64,000 bases of DNA from Desulfosporosinus shakirovi (GTDB lineage Bacteria > Bacillota > Desulfitobacteriia > Desulfitobacteriales > Desulfitobacteriaceae), in NCBI RefSeq assembly GCF_020595055.1, contig NZ_JAJDOO010000003.1, forward strand, positions 62,001 through 126,000. Reading direction: 5' to 3'. Position numbers and translations under genes: made by a program. Below the pieces are notes generated by a model, which was not told where the DNA came from, did not search any database, and saw only the letters and a list, made by a program, of their open reading frames with translations. Positions 34,792 to 43,769 of this stretch are shown here, one piece after another; positions within the stretch are counted from its first letter, which is position 1; every line of letters starts with the position of its first letter.

Positions 34792-35043
34792 CTACTTAAA
34801 CATTAGAAGTTGGCTCGGATCGACGTCAAGGGCTTTAGCGATTCTGTAAATGGCAATAATAGATAAACCATAGACAGATGTACTTTCAAGATGGCTGATG
34901 GTAGCATAACTCAATTCCGATTTTTCGGCAAGCTCACTCTGACTGAGGCCTCGCTGCTTCCGAAGAAATTGAATTTTAAAACCTATATTCTTCAAAAATT
35001 GATTCTCTTCCCTGCTATACGACTTGCTGCTGATAGGGGACAT
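34792..35043 (-). CDS. XRE-family helix-turn-helix regulator
   Basis: An 83-residue single-domain regulator. The helix-turn-helix reads IQFLRKQRGLSQSELAEKSE followed by LSYATISHLESTSVYGLSII, with IAKALDVDPSQLL at the end. The Shine-Dalgarno GGAGG is present. It is divergent from a lone receiver-domain protein, and the 150-base space between them is rich in inverted repeats, so it very likely controls both directions. Confidence 0.85.
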   Translation of the reverse strand: MSPISSKSYSREENQFLKNIGFKIQFLRKQRGLSQSELAEKSELSYATISHLESTSVYGLSIIAIYRIAKALDVDPSQLLMFK

Positions 35044-35054
35044 ATGATTCCTCC

Positions 35055-35150
35055 ATTAGATACAACAATATTATATCTAATTTTATCTAAAATGGAATTG
35101 CAAGAATACGCATCATGGAGGTATAATATTGTAGTTATACTACAATATTA
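35055..35150. promoter_or_regulatory. Divergent promoter region with operators
   Basis: Plus strand: TTGCAA and TATAAT (35122-35127) with 18-bp spacing. A 27-bp inverted repeat with 12-bp arms (TAATATTGTAGT / ACTACAATATTA, 35124-35150) overlaps the -10 and start point. Minus strand: GATATAAT -10 near 35069-35076, flanked by TTAGATA/TATCTAA repeats. Both look like binding sites for the XRE protein. Confidence 0.7.
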
Positions 35151-35192
35151 ATTCATTTTCGTCCAAGAAATAGTAGAGGAAGGAGAATTACA

Positions 35193-35591
35193 TTGTTAAA
35201 CATTTGTATATGTGACGACAAGCTTATCCAGCGTAAATATCTGATGATGCTAATTCAAGAATATGAAACTGAAAATGACGTCAAATTCAAACTTTATCAA
35301 TTTGATAGCGGAGAAACACTTATTGAAAAGTTCAACGAGGATAAGGAATTTTTTGATCTTTTCTTCCTTGATAACTATATGAAAGGAATGACCGGACTGG
35401 AAACGGCTTTACATATTCGGCGCGACAACACTGCCTGCCATATAATTTTTGCAACGGCTTCCGATGAGGCTAATGCTTTTATGGCCGCTTCTCCACTTCA
35501 AATACTGTCCAAGCCTGTCCAAAAAGAAGATGTTAAGTCCATACTAAATAAAGTATTAGCTTGGAAAGCCGGCGATAGTTACAGATTGTGA
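35193..35591 (+). CDS. Stand-alone response-regulator receiver domain
   Basis: A TTG start after AAGGAGAA begins a 132-residue CheY-like protein. The acidic pocket (ICICDD), phosphoacceptor Asp in LFFLDNYMKGMTG, Thr in FATASDE and Lys in LSKPVQKED are all present. There is no output domain; the receiver resembles those of LytTR regulators (AgrA type) cut before the DNA-binding part. No histidine kinase is adjacent. It is controlled by the palindromic region upstream. Confidence 0.85.
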   Translation: MLNICICDDKLIQRKYLMMLIQEYETENDVKFKLYQFDSGETLIEKFNEDKEFFDLFFLDNYMKGMTGLETALHIRRDNTACHIIFATASDEANAFMAASPLQILSKPVQKEDVKSILNKVLAWKAGDSYRL

Positions 35592-35748
35592 GCTTCTTAT
35601 GTGTATATGTAAGCATTAAAGCGCAGCGCATTCCCTGTCTATCACCTCGCTACGAAGACCACAAAATAAACCTGACCCGGTAATTGAGTTGCCACTGGTT
35701 GGAAGTGATTACTTGCATCTTTAATTTTGAGTAAACGCATGTTAATAA

Positions 35749-35777
35749 TTGTCTATTATCATGGATTTGCGTATAAT
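35749..35777 (+). promoter_or_regulatory. Promoter of the VbhA-Fic module
   Basis: TTGTCT (35749-35754) and TATAAT (35772-35777) with exactly 17 bp between them. The rest of 35592-35797 shows no gene. Confidence 0.75.
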
Positions 35778-35797
35778 AACTTAAGAGGTGAATCGCT

Positions 35798-35995
35798 TTG
35801 AAAACGAGTGTTATAAAGGGTAAAAGAAATCATAAAAGAGTAATCTCCAGTGTCAGAGCTTCAATGGCGATGGAAGGATTGCCACCAAGTTTACATGCTC
35901 AAGCACTTGGCAAACTGTACCTTGAAGATAAAATTACCGGCAAAGAAGCAATTGCGAGGATAAAGGAAAGACACTCTGCTAAATTCGGACTATAA
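35798..35995 (+). CDS. VbhA-type antitoxin of a Fic toxin
   Basis: A TTG start after AAGAGGTG gives a 65-residue protein. The inhibitory-helix pattern VISSVRASMAMEGLPPS is the VbhA signature (S/TxxxE/G motif that blocks the Fic active site), and the rest (GKLYLEDKITGKEAIARIKE) fits the family. Its partner gene starts one base after its stop, but that toxin gene is broken, so the antitoxin is probably an orphan. Confidence 0.8.
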   Translation: MKTSVIKGKRNHKRVISSVRASMAMEGLPPSLHAQALGKLYLEDKITGKEAIARIKERHSAKFGL

Positions 35996-35996
35996 A

Positions 35997-36425
35997 ATGG
36001 GTAACGGCTTTTCAACTTATGACCCTTTAGAAAATCGACAGTCAATCTACTGTTATAAAGGAACGGATATATTAATTAACAAGGAAAACATCCGTGATGC
36101 AAAAGCTCTGGCTGAGTACGAAGCAGATATTACAATGATTCGGCAATATGAACTTGAAAATGAGCAGACTGTAAAAGCCGAAAGGTAAATTTGGCATTAC
36201 CCATTTAATACGGATTCATAAATATATTTTTCAGGATGTTTATCCTTTTGCAGTGGAATGGCAAAAGTATCAGGGAATTCATACGGCAGTTGGCTTTTGA
36301 AAATGTTACATCATTTAATTGTTCCTTGATTACAAGTGAAGTCTTGTTAGAGACGATGATTACTGCGGTTAATAAAAGTATTGAACCATTCAAGTTGTAT
36401 CTTTGAATCCATAGAAAACAAGTAA
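35997..36425 (+). pseudogene. Fic-family AMP-transferase toxin, internally deleted
   Basis: The N-terminal part is clear: YCYKGTDILINKENIRDAKA, LAEYEADITMIRQYELE, then (in frame after 36188 stop changes) GKFGITHLIRIHKYIFQDVY-PFA. The central HPFREGNGR catalytic motif is absent. The sequence jumps to the C-terminal helices IREFIRQLAFENVTSF and LITSEVLLETMITAVNKS. Several frame changes are present. Only the N-terminal 63 codons are openly readable as one frame. Confidence 0.7.
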
Positions 36426-36482
36426 CTACACAAAGCAATCAAACGCACCTAGGGCTAGGTGCGTTTTAAATCGGCGTAACTT
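36316..36482 (+). repeat. Direct repeat copy 2: Fic-gene 3' end plus terminator
   Basis: About 167 bp matching 18779-18947, including the hairpin AAACGCACCT / AGGTGCGTTT (36441-36450 and 36457-36466). The stretch from 36483 to 36670 holds no gene I recognise. Confidence 0.9.
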
Positions 36483-36670
36483 TTTGTTTCGCGAAGGGTC
36501 ATGGACAACCAGAGATTGTCTTAAACGTTAGCCAATAATCCTGAATGGTACTTGGGTTCGAACCGTACTCCGGAACTTCAACACCTACTTAAATAGTTCC
36601 TGCTAGATTACCTTTCATTCAACTTAATTCGAAGTCAATCAATCAACAACTGCATTTAATCAGATTAAGC

Positions 36671-36698
36671 TTGACAGTTAATAATTCAGACGTATAAT
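36671..36698 (+). promoter_or_regulatory. dnd operon promoter
   Basis: TTGACA (36671-36676) and TATAAT (36693-36698) with 16-bp spacing, 70 bases before dndB. A direct repeat TAGACTTCCA (36708-36717 and 36729-36738) lies between promoter and gene and may be an operator. Confidence 0.75.
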
Positions 36699-36770
36699 TC
36701 AAGTATCTAGACTTCCATTTCAATTACATAGACTTCCAAAATTAAATCTAAATCGAGAGGATTTATAAGT

Positions 36771-37805
36771 ATGAATGAAGCAGCTTATAGATTTCCGGCA
36801 GTAAAAGGGGTTCAGGCGGGCACCGAATACTATATTTCTATGGTTCCTCTGGCTACTTTGTCTCGGTTATTTATGTTCAGTGAAGAAGAACTGCCGATCG
36901 AAATACGAGCGCAGAGAATATTAAATAAAGGACGCATCCCTGAATTGCGGGACTATATTTTAAACAATCCCAGGTCTTATGTTTTTTCTGCTCTTACAGT
37001 ATCCATTGATGGAGAGGTACAATTTGAGTCAATGGATGAGAGCGATAAGGATTGCAAGATTGGCAGGATCAATATCCCTATGTCCTCTCGTTTCCTTGTA
37101 AACGATGGGCAACACAGAAAGGCAGCCATCGAAGCCGCCATTAAACAAAACCCATTATTGAAACATGAAGATATTTCTGTCGTCTTTTTTAGTGATATGG
37201 GACTAAATCGCTCGCAGCAGATTTTTTCTGATCTTAATCGTTATGCTATTCGTCCCACTAAATCACTTAATATACTTTTTGATACTCGGAATGATTTCTG
37301 CACAATGATCTGTGAAATGATAGATGAACTAAAGGTTTTTAACGGCTGGGTTGAGAAGGAGCGCTCGTCTATTCCGAACCGTTCAAGAGCATTGTTTACC
37401 TTGAGTGGGATTTATCATGGGACAGAGGCTCTCCTCAATAACTTTACTAACCTTTCAATTGAGCAACAAAAGGAAATAGCGTGCAAATTTTGGACTTGTG
37501 TCTTTGAATATATGCCAGAATGGCAAAACGTTATATTCCAAAGAAAGAAATCTGCCGAGTTACGTAAAGAATCTGTTTCGGCTCATGCTATAACTTTGAT
37601 TGCCTTAGGTAGAGTTGGTAACACTTTGCTTAAGAATCATTATGCATTTGACGTACAACTTCCCCGTCTCATGGAGATTGATTGGCAAAAGAGCAACCCC
37701 GAATGGATTGGCAAAGTTGTTGTTGAGGGTCATATCTCAGGTACTAGGAGCAGTACAAATGCACTTACTGAAGCCTTGAATAAAATTCTTTTAGATAGAC
37801 GGTGA
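36771..37805 (+). CDS. dndB: DNA phosphorothioation regulator DndB (DGQHR domain)
   Basis: A 344-residue protein with the DGQHR signature at residues 112-116 (FLVNDGQHRKAAIEAA) and the family's DLNRYAIRPTKSLNILFD stretch. In studied systems DndB binds its own promoter, represses the dnd operon and affects modification density. It is first in the operon and its stop overlaps the dndC start. The start has GAGAGGAT. The pair of TAGACTTCCA repeats upstream is a candidate binding site. Confidence 0.9.
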   Translation: MNEAAYRFPAVKGVQAGTEYYISMVPLATLSRLFMFSEEELPIEIRAQRILNKGRIPELRDYILNNPRSYVFSALTVSIDGEVQFESMDESDKDCKIGRINIPMSSRFLVNDGQHRKAAIEAAIKQNPLLKHEDISVVFFSDMGLNRSQQIFSDLNRYAIRPTKSLNILFDTRNDFCTMICEMIDELKVFNGWVEKERSSIPNRSRALFTLSGIYHGTEALLNNFTNLSIEQQKEIACKFWTCVFEYMPEWQNVIFQRKKSAELRKESVSAHAITLIALGRVGNTLLKNHYAFDVQLPRLMEIDWQKSNPEWIGKVVVEGHISGTRSSTNALTEALNKILLDRR

Positions 37806-39283
37806 TGAACGTGGCAAAAGAATCTTTAACAAAACAAGATATTAAAAATATCACCGAACTCATTCAGCAATTATACTTGGAAGATTCAATTCCTTGGGTA
37901 TGCGGATATAGTGGTGGTAAAGACTCTACAGCAACAGTACAACTTGTCTGGAATGCTATTTCTCAGTTACCTGAAGAACAGCGCAATCATAAAAGTATAC
38001 ACGTTATTAGTACGGATACTTTAGTCGAATCCCCAGTAGTTGCAGCATGGGTCAAACGATCTTTGAATACAATGCGTATGGAAGCTGAGACAAACGGAAT
38101 ACCCATTCAGGTACACCGCTTAACCCCTTCAATTGACAATACTTATTGGGTAAATCTATTAGGCCGTGGTTATCCATATCCACGACGTAATTTTCGTTGG
38201 TGTACTTCCCGTTTAAAAATTGATCCTGCTAACCATTTCATAGAGAATATGATTTCAGCAGCAGGTGAAGCGATATTAGTGCTTGGAACACGCAAAGCTG
38301 AAAGCACGGCTCGTAAATCCGTCATGGATAGCTATGAACGCCGCCGTATACGAGAGCATTTGAGTCCGAATGGCTCAATGCTTAACTCTTATGTATTCTC
38401 ACCTATCCAAGAATGGACAAATGATAATGTATGGCAGTATTTAATGCAATATCCTAATCCATGGGGTCACTCCAATAAAGAATTGTTGGCCATGTATCGC
38501 GGTGCAACGGCTGATGGTGAATGTCCATTGGTGTTGGATACAGCAACACCCAGCTGTGGTAATAGTCGCTTTGGTTGCTGGGTATGTACTTTGGTAGCTG
38601 AAGATAAATCAATGGCAGCTATGATACATAATGACGAAGAAAAAGCATGGATGCTCCCTTTGCTGGACTTTAGAAATGAAATTGCAGCTAATTTTGCGAC
38701 AGACCGCCAGCGACGTGACTTTCGTCGCATGCACGGTAATCTTACGTATCATAAAGGTAGACTGGTTCATGGTCCATACACCAAGAAAACACGAGAACAT
38801 TTGCTTTATAGCCTACTTGAGGTTGAAAAGTATATTAAGAACGAAGGCCCAAAAGAATTAGAAGAACATCCTTTGATCACAATAGATGAGCTTCGTGCAA
38901 TCCGCAGACTATGGCTCGATGAGAAACATGAGTTTGAGGATACGCTACCCCGAATATATAAAGAAGTAACCGGTCAAGAGTTTATTGATCCAACTATACC
39001 GGGCAATAAGTATTATAGTAAAGCAGAATGGGATATTCTATCAGAAACATGTGTAGAGTTGTATCCTGAACATGAACTACTTCTGGAAATGCAAAGTACT
39101 TTGCTGGATATAGAAACAAGATATACTATGCAAGCAACTCGCAGGGGAATTAATACGAGCTTGGAAGGAGCAATTAAACGAGCGTTTTTTAAAAACGAAG
39201 AAGATGCTTTAGCCTTCTTCGTAAAGCATAAAGACCTGAATGATGAACCCTCCTATGAGGATGATGAAGAGATTGGAGGGTAA
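37802..39283 (+). CDS. dndC: DNA phosphorothioation sulfurtransferase DndC
   Basis: A 493-residue ATP pyrophosphatase of the PAPS-reductase fold. The PP-loop SGGKDST is at residues 37-43. NFRWCTSRLK follows, and a cysteine group in ECPLVLD...SCGNSRFGCWVCTLV supplies the [4Fe-4S] ligands. It adenylates DNA or the sulfur carrier step and passes sulfur from DndA into the backbone. The start is GTG at 37802 or ATG at 37805, overlapping the dndB stop. Length is typical for DndC. Confidence 0.93.
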   Translation: MMNVAKESLTKQDIKNITELIQQLYLEDSIPWVCGYSGGKDSTATVQLVWNAISQLPEEQRNHKSIHVISTDTLVESPVVAAWVKRSLNTMRMEAETNGIPIQVHRLTPSIDNTYWVNLLGRGYPYPRRNFRWCTSRLKIDPANHFIENMISAAGEAILVLGTRKAESTARKSVMDSYERRRIREHLSPNGSMLNSYVFSPIQEWTNDNVWQYLMQYPNPWGHSNKELLAMYRGATADGECPLVLDTATPSCGNSRFGCWVCTLVAEDKSMAAMIHNDEEKAWMLPLLDFRNEIAANFATDRQRRDFRRMHGNLTYHKGRLVHGPYTKKTREHLLYSLLEVEKYIKNEGPKELEEHPLITIDELRAIRRLWLDEKHEFEDTLPRIYKEVTGQEFIDPTIPGNKYYSKAEWDILSETCVELYPEHELLLEMQSTLLDIETRYTMQATRRGINTSLEGAIKRAFFKNEEDALAFFVKHKDLNDEPSYEDDEEIGG

Positions 39284-39287
39284 TCAT

Positions 39288-41267
39288 ATGATACTTAAAA
39301 AAATAGAGCTCCAAAACTACGGCATATATAAAGGAACCCATGTAATCGACTTTCCTGATTGTACGGATCATCAAGCAGTAACTCTGATTGGCGGTCTAAA
39401 CGGACGAGGGAAAACTACTCTTCTTGAAGCAATATCTTTAGTTTTATATGGTAATCGTGCATTGCGATTTTTACAGGATGAACGCATCAGTTATTCTGAG
39501 TATCTACGCAGTCATGTGAATAAAAGCGCCCAAGATCAACAGACTTCTATCACATTGACAATTTTACAGGACGAGAAGAATTCTGAAGCTATTACAATTC
39601 GACGTTATTGGTCTATAGGAAAAGGTAAAATAACCGATAACTTAGTAGCCCACAAGAACATGGCAATAGACCAATATCTTTCGGAAAACTGGGATTATTA
39701 TGTTGAAGAAATACTCCCGCTTAACATTTCGCGCTTCTTCTTCTTTGACAATGAGAAAATATCTCAAATCGCAGATGACGATAGCTATGAAAGCGTAAAA
39801 GATTCTATCAAATCTTTATTAGGGCTAACAACAATCGATCAATTAATTGTAGATATGAAGAAGCTAATAAAGCGGATAAGTAACAGCAAACATACCTCGA
39901 TACAATCTGAAGTTCACCAAAAGGTTATTGATACTCAACAAGAAATTGATCAATGTGAGATAGAGATTAATCATTCCGTTACTGTTATGGCGCGATTTAA
40001 CCGCGAGGCTGGCCAAGCCCGTAAACAGCTAGCAGGTCTTGAAAATGACTTCTGGCGCCATGGAGGTAATCTTGGTCTTAATCGTAAAGAAACCGAGTTA
40101 GACAAGAATCGATTAAATGAATTATTATCCAAGAAAAAAGAAGAAGTCATGGAAATGCTCACTCACTCGATGACTCCTTTACTACTTTGCAAACCGTTAC
40201 TTGAGCGAACATATAACCAGGTTCAGCAGGATGAACGCGCACGATCAGCAAATTATTCTACAACGATTATTGAGCAACTGAAGAAGATTCTACCGGCTTC
40301 CGTTAATGAGAAGCATACCCAACAGATCATATTGGATTTTTTGTTAAAGGCTCAGAGCGAGCTGCTTAAAAGTTATTCTGGTGGGAAACTAGCAGAATTA
40401 TCACCTGTTACACAAAGTATGTTTTCTACAGTCGTCGGTCGCTCTGCTCTTCAGTTAAATGATATTTCAAAGCTTATTACGAGTATTCAAGACCTTGATA
40501 ATCAAATAAATCAAATGGAAATACACATGAGCCTAGAAGTAGAGTCAAATGATGTTAAAGCAATTTGGAAGGAAATGCGCCGCTTGACCCAAGAGGTTTC
40601 CAAATTGGATATGCAAATTAAGTTTGAGGAAGAAAAGCAACAAATGCTTCTAAGACGTCAGGAGATGCTCGAAAATCGGCGCAAGACTGCTCTAAAAATT
40701 GGCAAATTCGAAGAACAAGGTCAAGATGAATCTATGCGCATGATAAAATATGCGTCTATGACTACTGAAGTTATGGAAGTCTTCAAGGTTCGCATACAGA
40801 ATAAACGAATTAAGGAACTTGAAGAGCAGATATTTGATTGTTTTTCCTTCATTGCTCAAAAAGACAGCATGATTCAGCGAATTGAGATTAACTCCGAAAC
40901 TCTGGATATTCGGCTCGTCGATTACCGTGGTGGTGAATTGCTAAAAAGTCAACTTTCTGCCGGCGAGAAGCAATTATTTGCAGTATCGATACTATGGGGA
41001 CTGGCTAAGTGTTCTGGATATCAAATGCCAGTCATTGTCGATACCCCATTAGGTAGGCTGGATTCAAGCCATCGCACTAATTTCGTGAAGCGCTATCTAC
41101 CCCATGCAAGCAGGCAGGTCATTGTTCTTTCAACTGATGAAGAAGTCAATGGCCAATACTATGATCTTATCAAGCCGCATATAAATGGACTATTTTTGCT
41201 GGATTACGATGAACAGGATAAAAGCACATCCATCCGTCCGGGATATTTTGGAGGACAAAAACAATGA
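39288..41267 (+). CDS. dndD: DNA phosphorothioation ATPase DndD (SMC-like)
   Basis: I start at the ATG at 39288, which follows TTGGAGGGT; the frame extends to 39240 within dndC. The 659-residue protein has a Walker A GGLNGRGKTT at residues 35-44 and a long coiled-coil middle. The ABC signature is SAGEKQLFAVSILWGL and the Walker B/D-loop is PVIVDTPLGRLD. It is thought to act on DNA structure during nicking and sulfur insertion. Its stop overlaps the dndE start by 4 bases. Confidence 0.93.
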   Translation: MILKKIELQNYGIYKGTHVIDFPDCTDHQAVTLIGGLNGRGKTTLLEAISLVLYGNRALRFLQDERISYSEYLRSHVNKSAQDQQTSITLTILQDEKNSEAITIRRYWSIGKGKITDNLVAHKNMAIDQYLSENWDYYVEEILPLNISRFFFFDNEKISQIADDDSYESVKDSIKSLLGLTTIDQLIVDMKKLIKRISNSKHTSIQSEVHQKVIDTQQEIDQCEIEINHSVTVMARFNREAGQARKQLAGLENDFWRHGGNLGLNRKETELDKNRLNELLSKKKEEVMEMLTHSMTPLLLCKPLLERTYNQVQQDERARSANYSTTIIEQLKKILPASVNEKHTQQIILDFLLKAQSELLKSYSGGKLAELSPVTQSMFSTVVGRSALQLNDISKLITSIQDLDNQINQMEIHMSLEVESNDVKAIWKEMRRLTQEVSKLDMQIKFEEEKQQMLLRRQEMLENRRKTALKIGKFEEQGQDESMRMIKYASMTTEVMEVFKVRIQNKRIKELEEQIFDCFSFIAQKDSMIQRIEINSETLDIRLVDYRGGELLKSQLSAGEKQLFAVSILWGLAKCSGYQMPVIVDTPLGRLDSSHRTNFVKRYLPHASRQVIVLSTDEEVNGQYYDLIKPHINGLFLLDYDEQDKSTSIRPGYFGGQKQ

Positions 41268-41653
41268 TCGTCAAACAACTGAAGCTATCTCAGCAGGAAA
41301 AAGAAAGACTTATCCGTCTTAAGGCTAAAACAGGCATCTCTCAATGGAATGTCCTTTGTAGATGTGCATTGTGTTGGTCATTGGATAATCCAGCCATACC
41401 TATGGGGCCAGAAATACCTTCCGACAGTAATGTCGAAATGAGTTGGCATACATTCGGTGGTGAGTGCCATGAAATATACGATGCCATAGTTAGGCAGCGT
41501 TGCAAAGAAGATGGTTATGATAAGGATCAGGCTACTATAGCCAGGCATTTTAGATTACACCTAAATAGAGGCATCAATTTTCTTGCCTCGAAAAACGGAC
41601 CCAAGAACAGCCAAGAGCTTCTTGCATTAGTACTCCCGCAGAAATGGAGTTGA
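41264..41653 (+). CDS. dndE: DNA phosphorothioation protein DndE
   Basis: A 129-residue basic protein, typical in length. It begins MIVKQLKLSQQEKERLIRLK and contains GISQWNVLCRCALCWSL and WHTFGGECHEIYDAIV, matching the DndE family. DndE binds nicked DNA in known systems. The ATGA overlap with dndD and 4-base gap to dndA show a single operon. Confidence 0.9.
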   Translation: MIVKQLKLSQQEKERLIRLKAKTGISQWNVLCRCALCWSLDNPAIPMGPEIPSDSNVEMSWHTFGGECHEIYDAIVRQRCKEDGYDKDQATIARHFRLHLNRGINFLASKNGPKNSQELLALVLPQKWS

Positions 41654-41657
41654 TAAT

Positions 41658-42785
41658 ATGCCGATCTATCTTGATTATTGTGCTTCTGCTCCAATTGACC
41701 CCCGCGTACTGGAAGAAGTCACTCGGATATTTAAAGATGTCTATGGAAATGCAGATAGCCGTACCCACTTGTATGGAACAAGAGCAAAGGAAGTTGTGGA
41801 AAAGTCACGAAAGACGCTGGCTGATCTTCTTGCCGTCGATAAGTCTGAAGTTATTTTTACCAGCGGTGCAACCGAAAGTGATAATATGGCTATTCTCGGT
41901 TTAATGGATTATGGTATCGAAACTGGCAAGAAACATTTGATTACCACAGCCATAGAACACAAGGCAGTACTGGAATCGATGCACCATTTGGCAAACAAGG
42001 GCTTTGTACTCGATATTGTATATCCAGATGCTTCCGGGCGCATTAAGGCTTTTGATATATTAACGAAAGTAAGGCCGGATACATTACTCGTTTCAGTAAT
42101 GCATGTTAACAACGAAACTGGGATTATTCAGCCTATTGTGGAGATTGGTTCGGAGCTTGCTAAAAAAGAAGTACTTTTTCATATTGATGCAGCACAATCC
42201 TTCGGAAAACTCAATGATGAGCTGCGTGCGACTAAATATGACATGCTCAGTCTTAGTAGCCATAAAATACAAGGACCACAGGGTGTCGGCGCAATAATTC
42301 TCAAAAGGAAGAAATATAAAAGGCCCCCCATAAAACCATTGTTTTATGGGGGGAAGCAAGAATATGGATTTCGTCCAGGTACAACGCCGGTACCACTTGT
42401 CTCAGGATTCGCCCTTGCAGCAGAGTTGTGTGAAAAAGAGCATTTCTCGTGGATTGAAGGCTGCCAGCTTGTAAAAGAACAGTTTTTAGATGCCATTCAT
42501 AATTTGAACTATGTCATAAATGGCGACCAAGATTACTGCCTACCAAATGTAATCAATATCAGTTTCCTTGGAGTAGATTCCGAAAGTGTATTTGCTACAC
42601 TGAAAGATCATTACGCTTTTTCTAATGGCTCTGCATGTAATTCTGGAAATTATAGCTCCAGCCATGTATTGACTGCAATGGGATTGAATGAAAATCAAAT
42701 AAGTTGTGCGTTACGTATATCATGGAATAGAGAAGGTTTTTCTTTCATTAACTTAATTGAATTTGTAAAAAACCAGATTTCCTAA
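41658..42785 (+). CDS. dndA: Cysteine desulfurase DndA (NifS/IscS type)
   Basis: A 375-residue PLP enzyme: ITTAIEHKAVLESMHHLANK, the PLP lysine in SLSSHKIQGPQG, and the catalytic-loop cysteine in FSNGSACNSG. It releases sulfur from cysteine for DndC and its cluster. In this operon it is placed last, whereas in Streptomyces dndA is divergent. There is no separate stop hairpin; the convergent gene starts 18 bases beyond. Confidence 0.9.
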   Translation: MPIYLDYCASAPIDPRVLEEVTRIFKDVYGNADSRTHLYGTRAKEVVEKSRKTLADLLAVDKSEVIFTSGATESDNMAILGLMDYGIETGKKHLITTAIEHKAVLESMHHLANKGFVLDIVYPDASGRIKAFDILTKVRPDTLLVSVMHVNNETGIIQPIVEIGSELAKKEVLFHIDAAQSFGKLNDELRATKYDMLSLSSHKIQGPQGVGAIILKRKKYKRPPIKPLFYGGKQEYGFRPGTTPVPLVSGFALAAELCEKEHFSWIEGCQLVKEQFLDAIHNLNYVINGDQDYCLPNVINISFLGVDSESVFATLKDHYAFSNGSACNSGNYSSSHVLTAMGLNENQISCALRISWNREGFSFINLIEFVKNQIS

Positions 42786-42803
42786 TAACTTGATATTATA
42801 TTA

Positions 42804-43769
42804 TTATCCAATAAATCTACTTTCCATATAATAAGGAAAGTATCTATATAACTCCATATATTTCTGAAGATCTTCTTCATTAAGCCCAAATAAATCTATA
42901 TCAGCCCAATTTTCACAAGGCATTTTAGAATTTATTTTTTGAAGTTCTTTATATGTTAAATTAGGCAAATAAATGTCATATGGTTGCGTAATATCCTGAT
43001 TAAAAAGGAATTCATAAAATTTTGCTTCAGTGAAGACAGTTTCATTCTCTTTTCTTATTATAATACCCCCAGTTGTAATCATAGGGGCACCATCTTTATA
43101 TGTAAAATACACCAATTGCTTAAATATCAACTTCTTTTCCTCTTCTGCAATGTTTCTATTCTTCTCAATCAGTGCTTCATTTATTTTGTTATTAATCATT
43201 TTGTTTATTAAGTTATGGAATATCTTGCTTCTTATATCAGTTTTTTTTGCATCAATAGGTACATCTTCCATAAACTCTTCCTTAAATTTCACAAATCTAT
43301 TTTCAATATGCTCATCTATGCTATAGCACCTATTGCAAGTAACTAGAATTACGCTATTAGGCAACATACTTAGCACTACATTCTTTATATCATTAAGCAT
43401 AGACTTAGAGAATATTTTATCATAATCTAACCAAACGATCGACTCCGAATCCCATGTAATTTGATTTATTGCCTCTGACGAATTTTTAAATATCATTTCT
43501 ATACATTTAAATGGTTTGTTAAATTCAAATCTTTCTTGCTCCTTTTCTTCTGTTGCATTCTCTTCTATACTTATCATTTTTTCTATTCCTAATTCTTTAT
43601 GAAATAAATTAAAGTCAATAAAATACCTAGCACCAAACCCTATATATTTATAATTATTAATTGGAGAGAATAAACATAGTTTTCTAAATATATCACAGAA
43701 AAATTTTCTTTCAATACTTTTCGCAGGCCTGAGGTAATAGTTAATACTTTGTCTTTCCACATTGCCCAT
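42804..43769 (-). CDS. Putative methyltransferase-fold protein of unknown function
   Basis: A 321-residue protein that begins INYYLRPAKSIERKFFCDIF and has YIGFGARYFIDFNLFHKELG and ISIEENATEEKEQERFEFNK, then SIVWLDYDKIF and NSVILVTCN. This order (glycine loop, acidic strand end, DYD) looks like a Rossmann methyltransferase with an unusual motif I. I remember such genes beside HSP90-like ATPase genes in defence islands. Its start overlaps the stop of exactly such an ATPase fragment, supporting a two-gene unit. Confidence 0.65.
   Translation of the reverse strand: MGNVERQSINYYLRPAKSIERKFFCDIFRKLCLFSPINNYKYIGFGARYFIDFNLFHKELGIEKMISIEENATEEKEQERFEFNKPFKCIEMIFKNSSEAINQITWDSESIVWLDYDKIFSKSMLNDIKNVVLSMLPNSVILVTCNRCYSIDEHIENRFVKFKEEFMEDVPIDAKKTDIRSKIFHNLINKMINNKINEALIEKNRNIAEEEKKLIFKQLVYFTYKDGAPMITTGGIIIRKENETVFTEAKFYEFLFNQDITQPYDIYLPNLTYKELQKINSKMPCENWADIDLFGLNEEDLQKYMELYRYFPYYMESRFIG

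Noticed and set aside
36551-36566. GGGTTCGAACC, resembling a tRNA T-loop and a possible attachment site
   Set aside because: The flanking bases do not form a T-arm of normal size or an acceptor stem, no rest of a tRNA is present, and there is no integrase gene in the window.
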